From assembly GCA_038106185.1 (NCBI GenBank), contig JAYODE010000014.1, positions 1-64,000 on the forward strand: a DNA stretch of 64,000 nt, in the 5' to 3' direction. Numbering within the stretch: the stretch's first letter is position 1; each line of letters starts with the position of its first letter. The DNA comes from UBA4582 sp038106185 (GTDB lineage: Bacteria; Pseudomonadota; Gammaproteobacteria; Pseudomonadales; Azotimanducaceae). The notes below the pieces were generated by a model. That model ran no database searches. It saw only the letters and a list, made by a program, of their open reading frames with translations, and had not been told where the DNA came from. Positions 1 to 8,484 of this stretch are shown here, piece after piece. The position numbers and the translations under genes are program-made.

Positions 1-96
1 GGTGGTCTAATCTGTGACAGAAAATCAATGGGCGATAATGGCCCGGCGATGCTATGATCTCAATTCAGATCCAGTCGCACATTAGGTAGCATAGCC

Positions 97-417
97 TTGG
101 CAGACGACAAAATCTCAAAGGAATCTCAGACTGAGGCGTTGAAGATTGCACGCTCAATCCAGCGACCTGAGCAGACCAAAGCACAGACCAAACTGGTGGC
201 TCAGGGCATCGAAAAAGGCATTGCAGAATACAAAAAACAACAAAAGGTACAGGCCAGAGAGCGTGACAAGGCTCGCAAGAAAATGCAAAAAAAACAGACC
301 CCAGACATCGAGTCAATGGATCAACCAGCACAGCCTCGACCTGTTTGGCAAATTGCACTACCCTGGTTCCTGTTGGCGATCAGCTGCAGCTACATCCTCT
401 TTCTAAAAGGCTACTAA
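97..417 (+). CDS. DUF2956 family protein, small membrane-anchored
   Basis: A 106-residue protein read from a TTG start; an AGGTAG ribosome-binding site lies 7 bases upstream. The N-terminal half holds the conserved DUF2956 pattern (ISKESQTEALKIA, then TKAQTKLVAQGIEKGI), followed by a very basic Lys/Arg/Gln-rich helix (about residues 45-68). The C-terminus has one hydrophobic segment (about 84-102), so it is probably a tail-anchored inner-membrane protein with a cytoplasmic charged domain. DUF2956 is, to my knowledge, a gammaproteobacterial family of unknown function. The stop lies 8 bases before a TlpA-like gene, so the two are probably co-transcribed. Confidence 0.8.
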   Translation: MADDKISKESQTEALKIARSIQRPEQTKAQTKLVAQGIEKGIAEYKKQQKVQARERDKARKKMQKKQTPDIESMDQPAQPRPVWQIALPWFLLAISCSYILFLKGY

Positions 418-425
418 GCACTAAT

Positions 426-956
426 ATGAAGGCCTGTTCCTATCTCGTCCGATCTTTGATTTACTCTGTACTGCTGAGCTACGCACTACTCAGTTTCACA
501 TTGCCCAGCGCCGCCAGCCTTGTTGATGTTGACGCCGTTGGCTCAGGATCAGCCAGCCAGTACTCTGCTACACAAGCACCCACGGGCCTATTGTCTGTGC
601 AGCAACCAGCCTGGAAGATCGTGAATTACTGGTCAAAAACCTGCGCACCCTGCCGGCTTGAAATTCCAGAGTTAAACCTTCTTAAGGACGAGCTGACAGG
701 CTCGAATATTCAGGTCCTGGGCGTAAACTTTGATGAAGATGATCGAGCGACAACTCTGCGCCTGGCTCGACGTCTGGAGATAGACTTTCCAACCCTGACG
801 CTCACTGAAGTTGAAGCACTCGGCGTTGAACCACCCAGCGCCTTACCCACAACCTATATACTGTCACCCACCAACGAGGTTCTCGCAAAGCTTGTGGGCC
901 TACAAACCAAAGCTTCTATTTATGCGAAACTGGCGGCGCTGGGAATATCCCACTGA
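426..956 (+). CDS. TlpA/ResA-like thioredoxin-fold disulfide reductase
   Basis: A 176-residue protein from the ATG 8 bases after the DUF2956 gene. An upstream in-frame start would overlap that gene and lacks a signal peptide. The N-terminus is a hydrophobic export signal ending near LPSAAS. The redox motif is W-S-K-T-C-A-P-C, followed by a TlpA-type EIPELN helix; cis-Pro is in the ALPTTY stretch. TlpA/ResA proteins are periplasmic thiol reductases that keep client cysteines reduced. The gene immediately downstream encodes an exported protein with a C-D-C-C cluster, a plausible client (inference from adjacency). Confidence 0.85.
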   Translation: MKACSYLVRSLIYSVLLSYALLSFTLPSAASLVDVDAVGSGSASQYSATQAPTGLLSVQQPAWKIVNYWSKTCAPCRLEIPELNLLKDELTGSNIQVLGVNFDEDDRATTLRLARRLEIDFPTLTLTEVEALGVEPPSALPTTYILSPTNEVLAKLVGLQTKASIYAKLAALGISH

Positions 957-963
957 TACGAAT

Positions 964-2343
964 ATGGCGTTTAATGCCCCTGACAAGGGTTATCACAGTC
1001 TAACGAGCGAGCCACAGATGTACTCTTTATTTACGCCCTCTTTTTTCATGTCCTCTATTTTCATGCCGTGCAATTTAAGGACTCCTTTCTTAAGAAGCCG
1101 CTCGAAAAATGTCGCGAGCACCTTTTTGAAGATTCTGGCAACTGGCTGGCTGCTGATGGCACTTTCAGCGCAGGCGAAAGAGCCTCAGATTACGCTGTTG
1201 CCAACGCCGGCTATTGGCCAGTCCAGCCTCTCTCGTCTGACGACGGACTCAAGCGGCCAAGTCCATCTTTCGTGGGTAACAGCCACAGACACAAGCAGCG
1301 CCTTGTATTACGCTACGCTCGACGGCACTACCTGGGGCCCGGCAAATCTGATTCAGGAGGGCAAAGACTGGTTCGTCAACTGGGCAGATTTTCCTTATCT
1401 GGCCGTTACCGATGCGGGCAGGGTCGCGCACTGGTTACAAAAGAGTGCCGAGGGCACCTACGATTACGATATCAAAGCGGTTTTCTTTCACCAGGAATCG
1501 CAAGCCTGGGGGCAGCCCATTACTATCCACAAAGATGGTGTCAGCGCAGAACATGGCTTTGTCAGCATGCTGCCCCTCAGTGAAGGGCGCTCCTTTATCA
1601 CCTGGTTGGATGGCAGGAACACTAAAGCGCCAAAGGCCGGCCCTGAACACCACCCTGCTGACCAACACATCATGGGCGGCGGCATGACTCTGCGGGCAGC
1701 CGTGTTTGACCGACATGGCGAAACCCTTGAGGAATGGGCTCTCGACGAACTCACCTGCGATTGTTGTAACACCAGCAGCGCCATGACAGCTGGCGGTCCT
1801 ATCGTGGTTTACAGAGACCGTACCGAAAAGGAAATCAGGGATATAGTCATTACCCGCTTTGTCGATGGCCAGTGGACTGAACCCAAGGCTGTGTCGAATG
1901 ATAACTGGGAGGTCGCCGGTTGCCCGGTGAATGGACCCGCGGTTGCTGCGCAAGATCAGCTGACCGCTGTCGCCTGGTTTACCGCAAAGGATGATCTACC
2001 CAAGGTGCAACTGGCCATTTCAAACGATGCTGGCGCTTCATTTGGCCAACCTATCCTGCTGGAGCAGGGATCTACCAATGGCCGAGTGAGCATGGCGATG
2101 CTCGACTCTGGCAATATCGCCGTTAGCTGGCTACACACCAATGGCGCGAACGCTACGCTTCGAGTCGCACTGTATAACCCGATGGGCGAGTTATTGGCAA
2201 AGACGAACGTGGCTGAGACGAAATCCTCGAGACGCAGCGGCTTTCCGGTAGTGACCCATCAGGGCAACGATGTCTATGTTACCTGGACAGATATCAGTGC
2301 CGACAGCCAAATTAAGATCGCTCGAGTAGAATTTAATCTTTGA
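964..2343 (+). CDS. secreted BNR/sialidase-like beta-propeller with CDCC motif
   Basis: About 459 residues from the ATG 7 bases after the thioredoxin gene. Later ATGs at 1018, 1048 and 1063 are possible and none has a strong ribosome-binding site. The hydrophobic stretch FLKILATGWLLMALSAQA looks like a signal peptide, which fits a later start better. Repeated beta-strand blades of the W/V-T-W type and an Asp-box (SNDAGASF) suggest a sialidase-like propeller. I see no catalytic arginine triad or FRIP motif, so sialidase activity is not supported. A distinctive centre reads LTCDCCNTSSA, then VYRDRTEKEIRDI, then AGCPVNGPAV. These conserved-looking cysteines fit a redox- or metal-dependent extracytoplasmic protein serviced by the upstream TlpA-like protein (inference). 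Confidence 0.7.
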   Translation: MAFNAPDKGYHSLTSEPQMYSLFTPSFFMSSIFMPCNLRTPFLRSRSKNVASTFLKILATGWLLMALSAQAKEPQITLLPTPAIGQSSLSRLTTDSSGQVHLSWVTATDTSSALYYATLDGTTWGPANLIQEGKDWFVNWADFPYLAVTDAGRVAHWLQKSAEGTYDYDIKAVFFHQESQAWGQPITIHKDGVSAEHGFVSMLPLSEGRSFITWLDGRNTKAPKAGPEHHPADQHIMGGGMTLRAAVFDRHGETLEEWALDELTCDCCNTSSAMTAGGPIVVYRDRTEKEIRDIVITRFVDGQWTEPKAVSNDNWEVAGCPVNGPAVAAQDQLTAVAWFTAKDDLPKVQLAISNDAGASFGQPILLEQGSTNGRVSMAMLDSGNIAVSWLHTNGANATLRVALYNPMGELLAKTNVAETKSSRRSGFPVVTHQGNDVYVTWTDISADSQIKIARVEFNL

Positions 2344-2349
2344 AGCGAT

Positions 2350-3192
2350 TCAGGACTTACCAAGGGCTGACTGCAACGCAGTACTGTTCGCTGCCCACTC
2401 GAAATCAGCGGTTAAACGCTCAAACCGCTTATCCACCAATCGCGCGAATCTGGGGTCCGTGAGAATATGCAGGCGTTTTGCCTGCACCGCCTCCACCACG
2501 AGTTCGCCAACAATATTCGGGTCGAGTCCTCGCGCCAGTTCATCAGAAATGTCTGTGTAGGCAGGTTTTGAGATCTGAGGTCCAAAACGATCAGGTCGAT
2601 TTCGAGGCGCCTCATAGATGCGAGTCCGCACCGCGCCAGGGCATAGCACCGAGGCACCAAAACCACCCAGGCGACCCTCCTCGTACAACGACTCTGTCAA
2701 GCCGACGACCGCATACTTGGTGGCATTATAAGTGGTCCAGCCCGGATTTCGACCTAGCAACCCAGCCATAGATGCGGTGTTGACAATATGCCCGCCCTGA
2801 CCCTGAGATTTAATGTGAGGCAAAAATGCCTGACATCCATGGACAACTCCCATCAAATTCACGCCCAGACTCCATTGCCAGTCGCCCTCATCACATTCAT
2901 CAATGAGCCCACCGGTTGAGACTCCCGCATTGTTGCAAACCAGGTGCACTCGACCAAACTCAGCCAGGGTTTTATCTGCGGCGGCAAACACAGCTTCACG
3001 ATTGCTGACGTCACAGATAACGCTTGAGACCGCATTTGATTCGAGGTTTACAACAGCCTGCTGTAAAGCGGCTTCTTCAATATCTGCCATCATGACCTGC
3101 ATGCCCTGGCGCAAAAATGCCTTTACCATTCCAAGGCCAATGCCACTTGCCGCACCCGTCACAAAAGCAACTTTACCCTTCAATTCATGCAT
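2350..3192 (-). CDS. short-chain dehydrogenase/reductase (SDR)
   Basis: A 280-residue classical SDR. The start is the ATG preceded by GAGGGG; a longer frame would overlap the sulfatase gene. The NAD(P) motif TGAASGIG is near the N-terminus, an acidic residue in the second strand (MMADIEE) suggests NAD(H) preference, and NNAG, a Ser in NTASMAG and YNATK complete the catalytic set. It lies 11 bases downstream of the sulfatase gene on the same strand, so they are probably one operon. It ends 6 bases from the convergent beta-propeller gene. Substrate unknown; an alcohol released by the sulfatase is a reasonable guess. Confidence 0.9.
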   Translation of the reverse strand: MHELKGKVAFVTGAASGIGLGMVKAFLRQGMQVMMADIEEAALQQAVVNLESNAVSSVICDVSNREAVFAAADKTLAEFGRVHLVCNNAGVSTGGLIDECDEGDWQWSLGVNLMGVVHGCQAFLPHIKSQGQGGHIVNTASMAGLLGRNPGWTTYNATKYAVVGLTESLYEEGRLGGFGASVLCPGAVRTRIYEAPRNRPDRFGPQISKPAYTDISDELARGLDPNIVGELVVEAVQAKRLHILTDPRFARLVDKRFERLTADFEWAANSTALQSALGKS

Positions 3193-3203
3193 CGATTTTC
3201 CCC

Positions 3204-4769
3204 TCAAGCAAAAGCAGTAGGTTTGGGTGACATGTCAGCGTTCGCCATCATGGTTCGCATCAGCCGCTCAGACATTTGTGCGCGTAAGGCTTTATCAGCC
3301 GTCTTGTTGTGCATTTCACTCGGGTCATTCTTAAGGTCAAACAGCTCTACCCCGTCATAACCCTGGTAAACCGTCAAACGCGTATCCTGAGTAATGAGCG
3401 TGCGCATGCGCAGCGGCATACCGACTCTCAAGAGATCGTTCAACTGGTCCTCTTCAATATAAATTTCATCTCGAATAGTTGCACGACTGTCTGTCAGTAA
3501 TGGCGACGCGTCAACGCCTTGCATACCATAGAAGGCCGAAAGCCCCGCCTGCGCCAGCAAAGTCGGGCCCAGGTCCAATGAAGAAATGAGACTGCTACTA
3601 CTGCCAGGTTGCTGTCCCGGCACATGTATCAACAACGGCACTCGAGTGCAGCCTGAGTAATGCATGCCCCCCTTGAGCATGACACCATGATCACCAAACA
3701 TGTCGCCATGATCACTGGTGAAGACGACAATAGTGTTATCGCTTAAACCGAGTCTTTCCAGTTGCGCGAGGATGGTACCGATGCTGTCATCGATCATAGA
3801 GATCATGCCGTACTCTTTCGCACCCATCTCGCGCAATTCTTTCTCAGTTGGAGCAAACATATTGACCCCACGACGCAGCCCAGTTGGACCTTCCTTGATC
3901 GCTTTTTGATAATGCGGTGCCGAGTTTGTATGCGCATCACGGTAAGTCTCGGGCAGTCTAAAATCAGCCGGCGAATACATATCAAAGTACTTGCCGGGCG
4001 GCGTAAAAGGATGATGCGGATCTGGATAGGAAACGACCGCCAAAAACGGAGTCTCAGGCTGCTTGGCACGGGCCTGAAGAAAGTCGGTGGCTACACCTGT
4101 GATGTAATGGGTCGGATACAGTTCTTCGGGTGTACTGGTACGCCGAGTCATATGCGAGGGAGAATCATAAGGCAGGGCACCCGCGTCGCCCTGAATAGCA
4201 TTCGGATCAACGCCCTGCTCCAGCAACCATTGGTAATAGTGCCCACCACATTGATCAGAGTGCGCAACAACCAGGTCGACTTCGGCAAAGCCATAGTAGT
4301 CCATTGGCATTTCGACACGCGCCATTTTATGGCGCATGAGATTTTCATAGTCATCCCAACCAGGCGGATAATGGGAAAAGCTCAACGCATCTCCAGGTGC
4401 CATTTGATCCGTCTGACGCTTGGCGATTGAGGCCATCACATTCATATTCTGTAGATGGCATTTACCCAAGTGCGCCGTATGATAACCTGCGTTCCTGAAT
4501 ACTCTTGGAAAGGTTTCAACCCGCCAGTCAAGGGCGATGCCGTTATACCGGGTACCGTGCAAGGAAGGCATGCGGCTGGTAAAGATCGATGAACGATTGG
4601 GCATGCAGATGGGATTGGCGACATAGGCCTGATCAAACCGCATCGAACGCAGGGCAAGCGCATCCAGGTGAGGTGTCTGAACAACCGGGTTACCACCAAA
4701 GCCCGTGTGATCGGGACGGTGCTGGTCAGTCATGATAATCAGGATATTTGGTGGGTTTACTCGGCTCAT
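3204..4769 (-). CDS. type I sulfatase (alkaline phosphatase superfamily)
   Basis: A 521-residue arylsulfatase-type protein. The N-terminus has the metal-binding MTDQHRPD. The activation motif is C55-M-P-N-R, a C-X-P-X-R sequence whose Cys is converted to formylglycine by an FGE or anSME enzyme (none seen in this window). TSDHGDMFGDHG supplies further metal ligands. No signal peptide is evident, so it is probably cytoplasmic and acts on small imported sulfate esters. Length is normal for the family. Co-directional with the SDR at 2350 and divergent from the carotenoid-oxygenase-like gene at 5021. Confidence 0.92.
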   Translation of the reverse strand: MSRVNPPNILIIMTDQHRPDHTGFGGNPVVQTPHLDALALRSMRFDQAYVANPICMPNRSSIFTSRMPSLHGTRYNGIALDWRVETFPRVFRNAGYHTAHLGKCHLQNMNVMASIAKRQTDQMAPGDALSFSHYPPGWDDYENLMRHKMARVEMPMDYYGFAEVDLVVAHSDQCGGHYYQWLLEQGVDPNAIQGDAGALPYDSPSHMTRRTSTPEELYPTHYITGVATDFLQARAKQPETPFLAVVSYPDPHHPFTPPGKYFDMYSPADFRLPETYRDAHTNSAPHYQKAIKEGPTGLRRGVNMFAPTEKELREMGAKEYGMISMIDDSIGTILAQLERLGLSDNTIVVFTSDHGDMFGDHGVMLKGGMHYSGCTRVPLLIHVPGQQPGSSSSLISSLDLGPTLLAQAGLSAFYGMQGVDASPLLTDSRATIRDEIYIEEDQLNDLLRVGMPLRMRTLITQDTRLTVYQGYDGVELFDLKNDPSEMHNKTADKALRAQMSERLMRTMMANADMSPKPTAFA

Positions 4770-5020
4770 CGCAAGCTATTCCATGTCAGATGTCAGTCAA
4801 ATGCTGCGCACTCGCTCAGAGTAGAAAGTTTTGCAGGTAGGAACAAGGCTTTCTTGATCCAGTGTGGCGCGACTCGCCCAACGGATTAGCTTTCGGCCCC
4901 GCTACTTCAGCCAGCTGCGTACTGACCATTGGCTAATCGGCAAAGGTCACTGCTCGACTTCAACTCTGGGCATCAGTCTGCTAATTTAACGGTTATTCCT
5001 ACGCTAAGGACTCAAAGCTC
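4770..5020. promoter_or_regulatory. divergent intergenic region, sulfatase / dioxygenase
   Basis: A 251-base divergent spacer that must hold the promoters of both neighbouring genes. I could not identify a convincing -35/-10 pair, operator palindrome or small gene by eye. A weak ACTAAGGACT element lies upstream of the ATG at 5021. Confidence 0.4.
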
Positions 5021-6430
5021 ATGGCCATGCCCCTTCCCAAGCATCCTAATTTACAAGGCGCTTACAAGCCGATTCAATTTGAATGTGATGCACCAGACCT
5101 GGTAGTCCAAGGTACCTTGCCGGCAGACCTGAACGGAACCTTTTACCGCAACGGCCCAAATCCGCAATACGCGCCCAGAGGAGACTATCACTGGTTTGCC
5201 GGCGACGGCATGATTCACGCGTTTCACCTCGAAAATGGTCGCGTGTCTTACAAAAACCGCTGGGTCAAGACGACTAAATGGGAACTGGAGCGAGCAGCAG
5301 GGCGCGGCCTATTCAGTGGTATGAACCCGTTAGACACAGACCCAGCTGTTCAGGGATTGACCACCAACGGCCTGGCGAATACCAACATCGTCTGGCATGC
5401 CGGTAAATTACTGGCATTGGAGGAGGCCCACGCGCCCTTTCAACTGGATCCCATGAGTCTCGACTCGATAGGACCCTGGACCTTTGGTGACACCCTCACA
5501 GGGCCCATGACAGCACACCCAAAGATGGACCCGGAAACCGGTGAGATGATCTTTTTCGGCTACAGCGTTGATGGCATGCTATCAAACAAGATGTCTTATC
5601 ATGTCGTAAACCGCGAGGGTAAGCTCACAACTTCAGCGTTTTTCGATGCACCTTATGCGGCAATGGTACATGACTTTATTGTTACTCGAGACTTTGTGAT
5701 TTTCCCGATCATGCCTCTAACGGCGTCACTGGACCGCGCCCTACAGGGTAAGCCAGCCTTCGCCTGGGAACCTGAAAAACGTAACAAGATTGGTGTTATG
5801 CCTCGCAGTGGCAGCGTCGAGGCTATTCGCTGGTTCGATGGTGATCCATCCTATGTGTTTCACCCTATGAACGCCTTCAACGTCGGCAATAAAATTACCT
5901 GTGACGTCTCCCAATATGGGGTTGCTCCCTTGTTCCCCAATGCTGACGGCTCGAGATCGGATCCGGCTTTAGCCCTAGCCAAGCTCACTCGTTGGCATAT
6001 CGACCTGGACTTGCCTACAGACAATTACAAAGTCGAGCAACTGGATGATGTTGCCTGTGAGTTTGGTCGGTTGGATGAGCGTTACAGCGGTCTCGAATAC
6101 CGCTATGGATATATGCTATGCACCGGTGCCAGCGCAGCAAAACCCTCATCGCTGAATGCCATAGCAAGGGTTGACCATCAAACGGGGCAACGGCAAACTC
6201 TCGACCTTGGCGAACACATGACACCGTCAGAAGCCGTATTCGTACCCAGTGCCCATGACGCACCAGAAGGCGCAGGCTATTTGTTGGCGAACGTCTATGA
6301 TGCCAGCATCGACAAGAGCCATCTTCTCGTCCTGGATGCTGAAAATATCACTGCTGGCCCTCTGGCGACAGCCCAGCTAGATCACCGTGTGCCGCTCGGG
6401 TTTCATGGTAATTGGCGACCCGCGTCTTAA
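5021..6430 (+). CDS. carotenoid oxygenase family (CCD / lignostilbene-type dioxygenase)
   Basis: 469 residues, full length for the RPE65/CCD/lignostilbene dioxygenase family of non-heme Fe(II) enzymes that split a C=C bond with O2 to give two aldehydes. The N-terminal GTFYRNGPNPQY and HWFAGDGMIHAF blocks are family hallmarks. The four iron-ligand histidines are visible at about H166 (AHPKMD), H217 (VHDF), H281 (FHPMNAF) and H462 (FHGNW). There is no signal peptide. Substrate cannot be decided: apocarotenoids, stilbenes or isoeugenol-like phenylpropenes are all possible. The convergent acyl-CoA ligase could act after oxidation of an aldehyde product (inference). Confidence 0.92.
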   Translation: MAMPLPKHPNLQGAYKPIQFECDAPDLVVQGTLPADLNGTFYRNGPNPQYAPRGDYHWFAGDGMIHAFHLENGRVSYKNRWVKTTKWELERAAGRGLFSGMNPLDTDPAVQGLTTNGLANTNIVWHAGKLLALEEAHAPFQLDPMSLDSIGPWTFGDTLTGPMTAHPKMDPETGEMIFFGYSVDGMLSNKMSYHVVNREGKLTTSAFFDAPYAAMVHDFIVTRDFVIFPIMPLTASLDRALQGKPAFAWEPEKRNKIGVMPRSGSVEAIRWFDGDPSYVFHPMNAFNVGNKITCDVSQYGVAPLFPNADGSRSDPALALAKLTRWHIDLDLPTDNYKVEQLDDVACEFGRLDERYSGLEYRYGYMLCTGASAAKPSSLNAIARVDHQTGQRQTLDLGEHMTPSEAVFVPSAHDAPEGAGYLLANVYDASIDKSHLLVLDAENITAGPLATAQLDHRVPLGFHGNWRPAS

Positions 6431-6467
6431 TAGCCGCAGCCAGCGGCGGACCTCTTCAGGCCCTGGC

Positions 6468-6496
6468 CGCCTTGAAGCGCACCGCGCGTCAAGGCG
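6468..6496. terminator. hairpin between convergent genes
   Basis: Perfect 8-bp arms CGCCTTGA / TCAAGGCG with a 13-base GC-rich loop. It lies between the stop of the dioxygenase gene and the end of the convergent acyl-CoA ligase, whose stop codon it includes. It could be a bidirectional terminator. There is no T-tract on either side, so termination is unproven. Confidence 0.4.
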
Positions 6497-8099
6497 CTGT
6501 GATGGGTGCGAGCCGAGCACGTAATTCATTTTTGGCAATTTTTTCCAGGGTTGAACGAGGCAGAGAACTGACCATGTGGACGTCTCTGACCACCTTAAAA
6601 TCCGCCAAATTCAGAATGCAGTGGTCAATAATACCCCGCGCGAGCGCCTCTTGCGTGAGGTTCAGACCCTTAGCGCTGGGGATAACGAACACGACCGGCA
6701 CTTCATCCAACATATAATGCTTCTGTGCCACTACCGCGCATTCGTCCACCAGACCCGTCTGCATAATGACGCTCTCTATTTCTGAAGCCGCAACATTCTC
6801 GGCGCCGACTTTAAGCATATCTTTCTCGCGATCACTGAAATAAAGCCAGCCATCCGCATCACTGCGCACCAGATCACCGGTATTGAACCATCCATTGATA
6901 TCAAATGCCGCGTCGTTCGCTTCGTCATTGCGATAGTACTCCTTGAACAAGGAGACGCCGCGAACGCCGCGAATAAACAACAGTCCCTTTTCACCGGCAA
7001 GGGCATTTCTGCCCGAAGCATGTCGAATCTGAATTTCATATTCTGGCGCTGCTCGACCTAAGCTGCCGTGGGGACCCGGATGGTCAACGTCGGTGACGAT
7101 CCCCTGGGTCAGGGTTTCGGTCATACCCCACCAGCCAATCGTTTCAACGCCGAAATGCGCCCCTATCGCGGGCAAACTGGCGGGGCCACCCCAAAACCGC
7201 ATCTGATGTTCGGGCACTGGCTGCGGCATCAGCGCCTTGAACGCGAACGGAATCATTGATACCCAAGTCACTCGGTGTTTTAAACACACGGGCCAAAATC
7301 GTGAAGCAGAGAACTTGGGTTGAAGAACCATGGTGCCACCGGACCAGTAGGTCGCGAGCATTGAATAGCCCTGAGCATTGGTATGAAACAACGGCATATA
7401 CACCAGGGTAATATCGTTCCGCTGCAAGCGCATATGAATAGCAGACACCTTACCGGCCCAAAGACCATTCGCATGAGTCCAGAGGACGGCCTTAGGCCGA
7501 GAAGTCGTTCCAGATGTGAATTGCACACTGAGACTTCTGCCTGACTCGCAAGGCAAGCTAGGCAGTTTACCGTCGGCAAACAGGTCCCTGTAGGGTATAC
7601 CTTGAACATCCTCACAAGCATCACTGAATTGCGGGTCGACTAATCCAGCATCGTGATCAGTCACCACGACAAACCTCAGATCGACGCAGGCTTCCTTAAC
7701 CAACCGAGCGAAACACGGCTGAGTGATTGCACAGACAGCTTGAGTATGCTGAGCGAAATACGCAAGGTCTCTCGCGACAGAGTGAGTGTTGGTCGATACC
7801 GCGACGGCACCCAATAGCGCACAGGCGAACCAGCTGACGACAAACTCTGGTGAGTTATCGAGATGAATAATCACAAAGTCGCCGGCTTCGACGCCACGCA
7901 GATGCAGCCCCATGGCGAGCCGACGCGCTTGTGTATAAAGCTCGGAATAGGTCAACTGCTGCTCGTCATCACTAAATGGCGCCCATATGAGACAGGGTTT
8001 GTTCGGCTGACGTTGCGCCCATTGCTCCAGCAGCCAAGGTACATCCAGACCTGTCATTGACTGTTCGCGAGCAGTATCAATCTGATCTTTCAGCAGCAT
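6489..8099 (-). CDS. AMP-dependent acyl-CoA synthetase/ligase
   Basis: 536 residues from the ATG that follows GGTGAGGG; an upstream TTG frame is less likely. The ANL-superfamily P-loop motif is FTSGTTSRPKAVLWTH. GWWGMTETLTQG is the A5 motif, WFNTGDLVRSD is A7 and the hinge is FSDREKDMLKVGAENV. The C-terminal Lys sits in STLEKIAKNELR. It activates a carboxylic acid to an acyl-CoA via an acyl-AMP. It resembles the CaiC/FadD group, with substrate unspecified. It is transcribed toward the dioxygenase gene and shares an intergenic region with the PAPS-reductase-like gene. Confidence 0.9.
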   Translation of the reverse strand: MLLKDQIDTAREQSMTGLDVPWLLEQWAQRQPNKPCLIWAPFSDDEQQLTYSELYTQARRLAMGLHLRGVEAGDFVIIHLDNSPEFVVSWFACALLGAVAVSTNTHSVARDLAYFAQHTQAVCAITQPCFARLVKEACVDLRFVVVTDHDAGLVDPQFSDACEDVQGIPYRDLFADGKLPSLPCESGRSLSVQFTSGTTSRPKAVLWTHANGLWAGKVSAIHMRLQRNDITLVYMPLFHTNAQGYSMLATYWSGGTMVLQPKFSASRFWPVCLKHRVTWVSMIPFAFKALMPQPVPEHQMRFWGGPASLPAIGAHFGVETIGWWGMTETLTQGIVTDVDHPGPHGSLGRAAPEYEIQIRHASGRNALAGEKGLLFIRGVRGVSLFKEYYRNDEANDAAFDINGWFNTGDLVRSDADGWLYFSDREKDMLKVGAENVAASEIESVIMQTGLVDECAVVAQKHYMLDEVPVVFVIPSAKGLNLTQEALARGIIDHCILNLADFKVVRDVHMVSSLPRSTLEKIAKNELRARLAPITAP

Positions 8100-8484
8100 T
8101 ATTCCCTCACCATTTAAACTCGACAATTCGGCTAAAGACGATCCGTCAGCACTTCGGCATGACTGTCTCTGCCATTAAGACAAAGACTCAGTGTATAACA
8201 TTTTCACACCTGCAACTCCTCGCTGGGTATAGGCAAGCTGACAAGATACAAAAAGGCATAAGCAAATAAATTTATAGTATTTTTCAGCTTGCTGGTTCCT
8301 CTTTACACTGGCCGCTTCAAAACGCGCCGCATTTGTAGACAGTCTTTGCAGTCAGCCTTTGCAGACAGGCTTTGCAAACACCCTTGCTGGCAAGGCTGGG
8401 TTCAACATGGCTTTTCGCTCTGTTGCGTTACTTGGCAGGTCATTTGCCAAATTTTTACCCGTTTTATCCAGGAGTCCCCTGCCC
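8100..8484. promoter_or_regulatory. divergent intergenic region with AT-rich island
   Basis: A 385-base divergent spacer. It contains an AT-rich stretch (about 8240-8285) with the 10-bp palindrome ATAAATTTAT (8266-8275), likely promoter DNA, followed by a 13-bp tandem repeat listed separately. No small gene is convincing. Open frame continues upstream of 8485 but only the 8485 ATG has a Shine-Dalgarno sequence. Confidence 0.4.
8338..8376. repeat. 13-bp direct repeat, three copies
   Basis: Three tandem degenerate copies: GACAGTCTTTGCA, GTCAGCCTTTGCA and GACAGGCTTTGCA. They sit in the leader of the PAPS-reductase-like gene. They could be an iterated regulator site or simple replication slippage. 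Confidence 0.7.

Noticed and set aside
964..2343. Functional sialidase
   Set aside because: Only an Asp-box and propeller blades are seen; no FRIP motif or arginine triad.
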